DNA of 19,137 nt. Source: an uncultured Oscillospiraceae bacterium. GTDB lineage: Bacteria > Bacillota > Clostridia > Oscillospirales > Acutalibacteraceae. The notes under the pieces are model-generated. The model was not told the origin of the DNA. It saw only the letters and a list, made by a program, of their open reading frames with translations, and did not search any database. Position 1 is the first letter of the stretch. The number at the start of each line of letters is the position of its first letter. Position numbers and translations under genes: made by a program. The stretch is from NCBI GenBank assembly GCA_905198295.1, contig CAJKBW010000057.1:1-19137 (forward strand). Direction: 5' to 3'. Of the stretch, positions 13,826 to 19,137 are shown one piece after another.

Positions 13826-16099
13826 TCAGGCGCCCATATTCCCCTGACCGTCGCCGGATGCGACCACTGTGCCATCACGTACCGCCAGATAATGCCTGGC
13901 GCCGACGGTCAGCCCGTCTGCCGTCACATCCTGCTGCCCGTGGTTGACATAGACCTTAACACCGTTTTCATAGGCGGTGACGGTCAGCTCCCCTTCACGC
14001 CTGTAGCCGGTCATGCGGGCATCCCCCACCGCTTCGGATACTGCAGACAGCGCCCGGGCGTACTGTACTGCCGACGCCTTCCATGCGTCGTACGACAGGC
14101 TGTACGCGTGGATCAGATCCGTGCGAAGCAGCAGAGACGGATCCCCCGCGATGAAGGCAAACTGGAGCCCGCTCAGCGTTTCCACCTGCTGCAAAAACAC
14201 ATCCGCCGTGTCGCCGTTCATGTTCATCGGACGGGCGGTGTACGGCAGGCAGCCCTTGAGCACCATCTGGACAAACGGCACATCCTCATCAAACAGCAGA
14301 TGACGGCTCGACTGCATCGGGATATCGGTCAGCTGTGCGGCGGCAGCGTAAAGATAGGCGTTTGGATCCGCCAGCAGCAGCCGGCGCCCCTGCGCCAGTT
14401 TCCCGAAGCCGGCCGCAAGCAGCGCCTTGGCCTCGTCCCGCTGAGCGCCGCCGATACCGTAATCCCCGGCGAGGCTGCCGGCCGTGTCGGTAAAATACAG
14501 CCCATCTATCCCGCGGTCGTCCGCGGCCTCCGAAAGCGCTTCCAACAGATCGGTATAGCGGCGTGGATTGACCAGATACCAGACCGGTTCCGACGCATCG
14601 GGGATATTGGTGTGAAATCCGATGGGCTGTATCCCGGCCGCACCGAGATTGACGTTTTTGCATACATCGAAAAACCGGGATACCCCATTGCCGGTTTTCT
14701 GCATACGGAAAACATCGGCGTGAAAATACAGCGCATCTCCGGCCGCCGCTGCGGCTTCGAGCAGCCGTGCGAGCTGCTTTTGCGAACCGGCAGCTGCCGC
14801 AGGCTTAAGGGTGGTTTCCACCCGGCCGGCAAAGGCATCGGCGCTGTATTGCCGGTATCCGGCGGAAAGGCTGGGAACGCCCGCCACATGCAACTCTTCG
14901 AGCATCCGCGCCGCATCATCAAAAGAGGTAAGGGTGTCGTGCCCCTCGTACTGAAATCCCAAAAAGCTCTTGGTACTGCTCACCCCGCCGGTCAATTCGA
15001 CATGCAGGGCAGGCGGCCGGGTGCCCGCAGCACCGGTCGGAAGCCACCGACGGTAGACCGCCGACATACCGGCGAGATCCGCCTGGTCGTCCGCCAGAAA
15101 GGTGTACCGGATCTGCAGGCGGGCGGCTCCGGTAACCTCCTCGGCGTTATACAGCACGTTGCGGGAACCGGTGTCGTTGCTCATCATATAAATGGTGGAG
15201 GACACCCGGTAGATGCCGGTCGCGTATACCGTATTGAAGGCGGTCTTCTGTCCGGAAACGGCAGCCCGCAGGACTGCGCCGCCGTCCCCCGACTCTATCA
15301 CCGCAGCGAAGGCCGCCGCTCCCTTCTGCATGCCGAACATCGGCAGCCGTATCTGTTCCTCGCGGGAGGACTCGATCGCGGTTCCCAGGGTGACATCGTC
15401 GCCGTAAACCATCTTTTCATACATCGGGACGGTGGTTTTTCCGTTGTTGAACCGGATAAGCGCCCCGCTTCCGTCGGGGATGAGCATAAACCCCTCATCC
15501 TGCGAACCGGCCAAACCGAAATACGGCAGGAAGGACACCGTGTTGAGCAGATTGGTGCCGTCTTCCTCGATCTCATCGTACAGCACCATGGCATTGAGGC
15601 TGTCCTCTTCCAAAAGGTACGCTACCGGAATGGTGAAGCCAAGGTTAAAGGTGTAGTGCACCCGAAAACCGTTGTCCAGCCGGTAGATCCTGTAATCCCC
15701 TTTGTTCACGCTTGCGGCAAAGCTGTTGGCCTGCCGCACGGTGGCGTTCTCTTTGGTGGTGTAGGATACCAGCAGCTGCGATTTGATGTCCGTGCGGAAA
15801 CTGCCGGCCGCGAGCGGATCCTCGTAATCCGCCGGTGGATTAGAACCCCAGCGCATCCCGTTTTGCTTGTCGGTCACCTCGATGGCGCAGGTCGCCGGAT
15901 CCAGCGTCAGGCGCAGGCGGCTGTTTTCCATCGCCAGCTCCTCCTCGCTGGTGATCAGCGTGCCGGCCTCCACCCGCTCCGCCGGCGCCGGGGCGGTTTG
16001 ATCCCCATCCGACGGCGCGCAGCCGGCAAGCAGCGCTGCTGCCGCCAGCATGGCAGCATACCGCAGGAAAGCACGGCGCCGGACACACTGTATTTTCAT
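13826..16099 (-). CDS. DUF5696-type lipoprotein
   Basis: A 757-residue secreted lipoprotein (LLAGC, Cys27) whose signal has RRRAFLR, close to the twin-arginine motif. The N-terminal half is beta-rich (DPATCAIEVTDKQNGMRW, FRVHYTFNLGFTIPV, GFMLIPDGSGALIRFNNGK). The C-terminal half looks like an alpha/beta barrel, with FLGFQYEGHDTLTSFDDA, YFHADVFRMQ and GIDGLYFTDTAG (about 530-542). The overall pattern matches what I recall of DUF5696 proteins, which occur with sugar ABC transporter and Yip1 genes in Firmicutes; biochemical function is not known to me. A glycosidase-like or glycan-sensing role at the surface is an inference. AGGAGG seven bases from the ATG is strong, and an upstream TCCTC could pair with it to mask it. 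Confidence 0.7.
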   Translation of the reverse strand: MKIQCVRRRAFLRYAAMLAAAALLAGCAPSDGDQTAPAPAERVEAGTLITSEEELAMENSRLRLTLDPATCAIEVTDKQNGMRWGSNPPADYEDPLAAGSFRTDIKSQLLVSYTTKENATVRQANSFAASVNKGDYRIYRLDNGFRVHYTFNLGFTIPVAYLLEEDSLNAMVLYDEIEEDGTNLLNTVSFLPYFGLAGSQDEGFMLIPDGSGALIRFNNGKTTVPMYEKMVYGDDVTLGTAIESSREEQIRLPMFGMQKGAAAFAAVIESGDGGAVLRAAVSGQKTAFNTVYATGIYRVSSTIYMMSNDTGSRNVLYNAEEVTGAARLQIRYTFLADDQADLAGMSAVYRRWLPTGAAGTRPPALHVELTGGVSSTKSFLGFQYEGHDTLTSFDDAARMLEELHVAGVPSLSAGYRQYSADAFAGRVETTLKPAAAAGSQKQLARLLEAAAAAGDALYFHADVFRMQKTGNGVSRFFDVCKNVNLGAAGIQPIGFHTNIPDASEPVWYLVNPRRYTDLLEALSEAADDRGIDGLYFTDTAGSLAGDYGIGGAQRDEAKALLAAGFGKLAQGRRLLLADPNAYLYAAAAQLTDIPMQSSRHLLFDEDVPFVQMVLKGCLPYTARPMNMNGDTADVFLQQVETLSGLQFAFIAGDPSLLLRTDLIHAYSLSYDAWKASAVQYARALSAVSEAVGDARMTGYRREGELTVTAYENGVKVYVNHGQQDVTADGLTVGARHYLAVRDGTVVASGDGQGNMGA

Positions 16100-16130
16100 C
16101 GAACGTCCTCCTTTCGCACGCTTTCGAGGA

Positions 16131-18190
16131 TCAAAAGCCCGCTTTTATACGGTACATCAGTTCATCGAATACGGTCTTGACAAAATCCGAAACCTGAATG
16201 GCCAGATTCGCCATCAAAAACAGCAAAAACAGTAAAATCAGGATCCCCACAATCGTGAAAAACAGGGCGACGACGTTTCGACCGAAGGAATACTGATGAA
16301 TCTCCTGCATGCCGAAGACCAAAAGCAGCAGCGTCCATCCGGCGCCGATTACCGTGATATAGGTAAGGAATGTCCCCTCCTCCGCGGTCAGAAACTGCGA
16401 AAGGAGCAGCTGCAGCGCGAGGCCGCAGGTCATTGGGACAAGCGCATAGCAAACCCCGATCCACACCTCCCGCAGGCTTCCCTTGCCCTCGAAAAAGGTG
16501 GATAGCAACCAGTTGACCAGGCTGAACACCGCGGCGAACACTACGGTGGTGGCCAGCAGCACAAAGACGTTAAAGCTGCCGGGTTCGTTGGTGTTGAAGA
16601 TAAAGCCGCGGCTGGTGTAATCGAGGCAGGAAACCAGGAAAAAAACGCCATTATGCCGTTGGCCAGGGCCGTGCTGCCCATGCCGTTATAGCGCATCTCC
16701 CGGAAACCGTCGATCGGATGCAGCAAAACCGTGGACAGATATTTTACCCGCGGCAGGCGCTGCGGCCGGCCGGCTGCCGGCACCGTGCGCCTGCCGCGCA
16801 GCCGTACGGCCACCAAAGCCAGAATTGCCGCCGCGAGCACAACAACGGCTGCAGTAAAGGCGTCGCGCATCCACAGCGCACGGTACCGGTCGTAGGCGAG
16901 GGAATATTCATCCCGGGAATAGCCCAGCTTGAAATACATCATCGCCTGCGGGTAGTCCTTCTGAATATAGGCAGCCTTGCCCAGGCCGTTATACGCATAT
17001 TCGTAGTTCTGGCACAGCCGCAGCACTTCTTTCCACGGCTCCACCGATTCGGCAAACTGCCCGTTCTGATAAAGGCGGTCAGCCCTGCGCACCGCGGAAC
17101 CGAAGGCACTTTGTGTCCAAACCGTCACCGTACCGTAGGACGGGTCGCACACCAGCAGCCGGCTGCCGAAAGCCCGCACCGCACTCGGCCGGTCAAAGGT
17201 GCCGCTCTGTTCCCCCGTACCGCCGAACACATACAACAGCTCCCCTTCCCGGCTGTACTGAAACAGCCGGTTCCATGTCTGATCAAGCGCCGTGATATAA
17301 CCCTCTTCATCCACCGCAACCGATACGAAGTTGGTGGTGTACCACCGCCCACGCAGCCGGCCGAGGTTGTAATCGCCGAACTTCCCCTCGCTCTGCAGGA
17401 CATTGGTGCCAAGGGAATTGAGCTTGACCAGCCATTCAGCGCGGTCGGCGTTGCTCAGGCTGGTGGCATAAATAAAGCCCTCCTGGTCGATTGCCATGCC
17501 GCTGTATTCGGTGGGCAGGTAACGGCGGCTGTTGGCGATCTGCGTATCGGTCATAAAATTGCGCCAGAACATATCCAGCAGCAGCCCCGCATCCACCGTA
17601 ACGCTTTTGCTGCCGAAAAAGGTGACGAACTTCCCTTCGCGGGTGAGCTTGAAAATGCCGCGGTACTGGTTTTCCGCGAGTATGTACACCATGCCCAGCC
17701 TGTCGGTAATCACCTGACAGGGCAGGTAGTCGGAGGTATCGTCGATCAGATCGGTATCCGGCTTGCCGTATTCCTGCATCACCCTGCCCTGCTGGTCGGT
17801 GCGGAACACGATTTTTTTGCTGCGGTCCACCACCAGAAGGGTGCCGTCGGCATCCACCCACAGGCTTTTGAGCTCTGTGGTTTCGTACGGCTGCCCGTCC
17901 TTGGCAAAGGCAATCTCCCGCACCGGTGAAAAGTCTCCGTCGAGCACCACCACCTTGCCGCCCGCATCCAGCACATACAGCTCTCCGTCGCGGCTGGCCA
18001 CATCCACCGGGGACGACCAGGGGTACGCTCCCCCGTCCAGCACCCGCTCAACGATATAGGGATCCGGCACCTGCATGGCGTTGTCGCCGTGATCATATAC
18101 ATATGCCTTTCCGGTGCCCATGGCCGATGCCGGAGGGCCGATAAGGCAAAGGGAAAGGATTATGCCGATAAGCAAGGCCATTTTTCTCAT
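16131..18190 (-). pseudogene. NHL-repeat/TPR/Yip1 fusion membrane protein with a one-base frameshift
   Basis: Read through one frameshift, this gene encodes about 686 residues. A signal peptide (cleaved near PASA, residue 23) precedes an NHL/beta-propeller-like region (about 35-350; SPVDVASRDGELYVLD, YSGMAIDQEGFIYATS, FDRPSAVRAFGSRLLVCD), TPR-like helices (about 360-438; YQNGQFAESVEPWKEVL, YAYNGLGKAAYIQKDY), a membrane helix (about 440-462), and a Yip1-type multi-helix domain (KYLSTVLLHPIDGFREM, then GEGSLREV-like FEGKGSLREVWIGV). Seven T on the coding strand (16639-16645) leave frame 0 running to a TAG at 16541; one extra T, or a -1 slip, restores FFFLVSCLDYTSRGFIFNTN and the remaining Yip1 domain to 16131. 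It may be a real mutation, slippage, or a sequence error. AAAGGTG favours ATG at 18190 over GTG at 18199. Role unknown; possibly a sensor or assembly partner of the transporter. Confidence 0.65.
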
Positions 18191-18226
18191 GATCCGCACC
18201 TTTTTCGTCGTGGGATTTCCAGCCGG

Positions 18227-19105
18227 TCAGCCCTTGATGCCGGAGTTTACCATGGTTTCCATCACTTTGCGCTGCGCAAGGATAAACAGCAGGATCGGCG
18301 GAATCATCAGCAGCATCGCCACCGCCGATCCCACTCCCGCGCGGGAAATACCGGCGGTGGTGATCTGGGTCATTGCGGTGGGCAGGGGCTTGAGTGCCTC
18401 ACTGTACACCACATTGCCGGCGGTGATGTTCCACACGCTCTGGAACTGAAAAATCACCATGGTCGCCAGCACCGGCTTGATGTTGGGCATCACCAGGCTC
18501 CACCATATCCGGTATTCGCCTGCACCGTCCATCCTGCCGGATTCCAGCATTTCACCGGGGATGGTTTCCAGGTTCTGCATACACAGGAAAACCCCCATGG
18601 TATTGGCCAATGACGGCAGAATCAGCGCGCCGTAGGTATCAATCAGGCCGATAAACGCCAGAATGACATACTGTACCACCCCGGTCACCGCAGCGGTGAA
18701 CATCAGCGCGGTGGTGATAATGCTTCGGATCACCCTGCGTCCGGCAAACCTGTGCTTGGCCAGCGGATAGGCCGCAAGTGAAGCAATCAGGATGTAGGTG
18801 ATCGTGGACACCACGCTGACCATCGCAGTATTGAACAGGTAGCGGTCGAAGGATATCCACAGGTTGGAAATCAGCTGCGACATCTGGGTAAAGTTTTCGA
18901 GAGTCGGGTTGATCACCATGAACCGCGGCGGGAACAGGAAGAATTCTTCGAGCGGCTTGAAGGCGGATACCACCGCATAAAGCAGCGGCAGGGCCATAAA
19001 CATGCCGAGTCCCGCGAGGATCACCGCGAGGAGTGCGGTTGTCAGCGGCGATCTGTTAAGCCGTTTATGCCGTTTCGCCGGCCTCGGCCCAGTTCTCTTG
19101 CGCAT
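18227..19105 (-). CDS. Second MalG-type sugar ABC transporter permease
   Basis: A 292-residue permease with a basic N-terminus (RKRTGPRPAKRHKR), a first helix LLAVILAGLGMFMALPLLYAVV, further helices, and an EAA loop reading GEMLESGRMDGAGEYRIWWSLVMPNI, somewhat divergent at its first residues. It ends VMETMVNSGIKG, as MalG-type partners do. It is not a duplicate-like copy of the permease at 11892-12884; the two differ throughout. Its MalF-type partner should lie just beyond the right edge. The start at 19105 is chosen because GAGGGG lies four to five bases before it; an in-frame ATG at 19126 has no site. It is the first visible gene of the operon and precedes the NHL/Yip1 gene by 36 bases. Confidence 0.88.
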   Translation of the reverse strand: MRKRTGPRPAKRHKRLNRSPLTTALLAVILAGLGMFMALPLLYAVVSAFKPLEEFFLFPPRFMVINPTLENFTQMSQLISNLWISFDRYLFNTAMVSVVSTITYILIASLAAYPLAKHRFAGRRVIRSIITTALMFTAAVTGVVQYVILAFIGLIDTYGALILPSLANTMGVFLCMQNLETIPGEMLESGRMDGAGEYRIWWSLVMPNIKPVLATMVIFQFQSVWNITAGNVVYSEALKPLPTAMTQITTAGISRAGVGSAVAMLLMIPPILLFILAQRKVMETMVNSGIKG

Positions 19106-19137
19106 ACTGCCCCTCTGCCTCCCCATAAGCTAAGACT

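Noticed and set aside
16106..16130. Anti-SD pairing (TCCTC with GAGGA) before the DUF5696 gene
   Set aside because: Only five base pairs with a 15-base loop; too weak to call a regulatory switch.
13637..16180. 847-codon plus-strand open frame
   Set aside because: It lies opposite the DUF5696 gene; its Arg/His/Gly-rich sequence is typical of antisense frames in GC-rich coding DNA and shows no domain or ribosome site.
16131..16562. Separate 143-residue Yip1 gene
   Set aside because: It has no SD at its ATG, lacks the beginning of the domain, and joins exactly to the preceding gene if one base is added in the T7 run, so it is treated as that gene's 3' part.
1..19137. CRISPR arrays, tRNA or rRNA genes
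   Set aside because: No regularly spaced repeats and no tRNA-like or rRNA-like sequence were seen on either strand by reading.

Overview
This window looks like chromosome from a Gram-positive anaerobe of the Clostridia, most like the GC-rich gut Oscillospiraceae/Ruminococcaceae. The reasons are many lipobox signal peptides, SLH-like repeats, strong GGAGG-type ribosome sites, an IS3-family remnant of clostridial type, and an operon style (sugar ABC genes with DUF5696 and Yip1 genes, no dedicated ATPase) seen in Firmicutes. This assignment is inferred from sequence reading alone.

Layout. Positions 1-1130 are an AT-richer flank of debris: the 3' end of an unknown plus-strand gene (1-111); a promoter with a LexA/SOS-type box (173-202) in front of what looks like the first codons of a Y-family DNA polymerase gene, now broken; an unknown short ORF; and a decayed, internally deleted IS3-family transposase on the minus strand (about 535-1079) bordered by a perfect 13-bp stem-loop (1085-1125). 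Positions 1201-19137 are GC-rich and hold one head-to-tail minus-strand gene set, probably one operon whose start lies beyond the right edge. In transcription order it encodes: a MalG-type sugar permease; a secreted NHL-repeat/TPR/membrane/Yip1 fusion protein with a one-base frameshift in a T7 run; a DUF5696 lipoprotein; a MalF-type and a second MalG-type permease; a lipoprotein with one copy, and a membrane or wall-anchored protein with two copies, of the same unrecognised ~180-residue domain; an SGNH/GDSL esterase lipoprotein; a solute-binding lipoprotein; a lipoprotein with SLH-like repeats and a TIM-barrel-like glycosidase domain; a cytoplasmic GH2 beta-mannosidase-like enzyme; and a Gfo/Idh/MocA oxidoreductase.

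How it may work (inference). The set reads as a polysaccharide-utilisation locus. Surface proteins with the new domain would bind the glycan, the SGNH esterase would remove acyl groups, the SLH/glycosidase lipoprotein would cut the chain, the binding protein and permeases would import oligosaccharides using an ATPase encoded elsewhere, and the GH2 enzyme plus the oxidoreductase would process the products inside. A beta-mannoside-containing, possibly acetylated glycan is the best guess, resting on the GH2 and SGNH genes only. The most novel elements are the thrice-repeated domain, the NHL/TPR/Yip1 fusion with its frameshift, and the SLH glycosidase with a GH1-like ENG motif.
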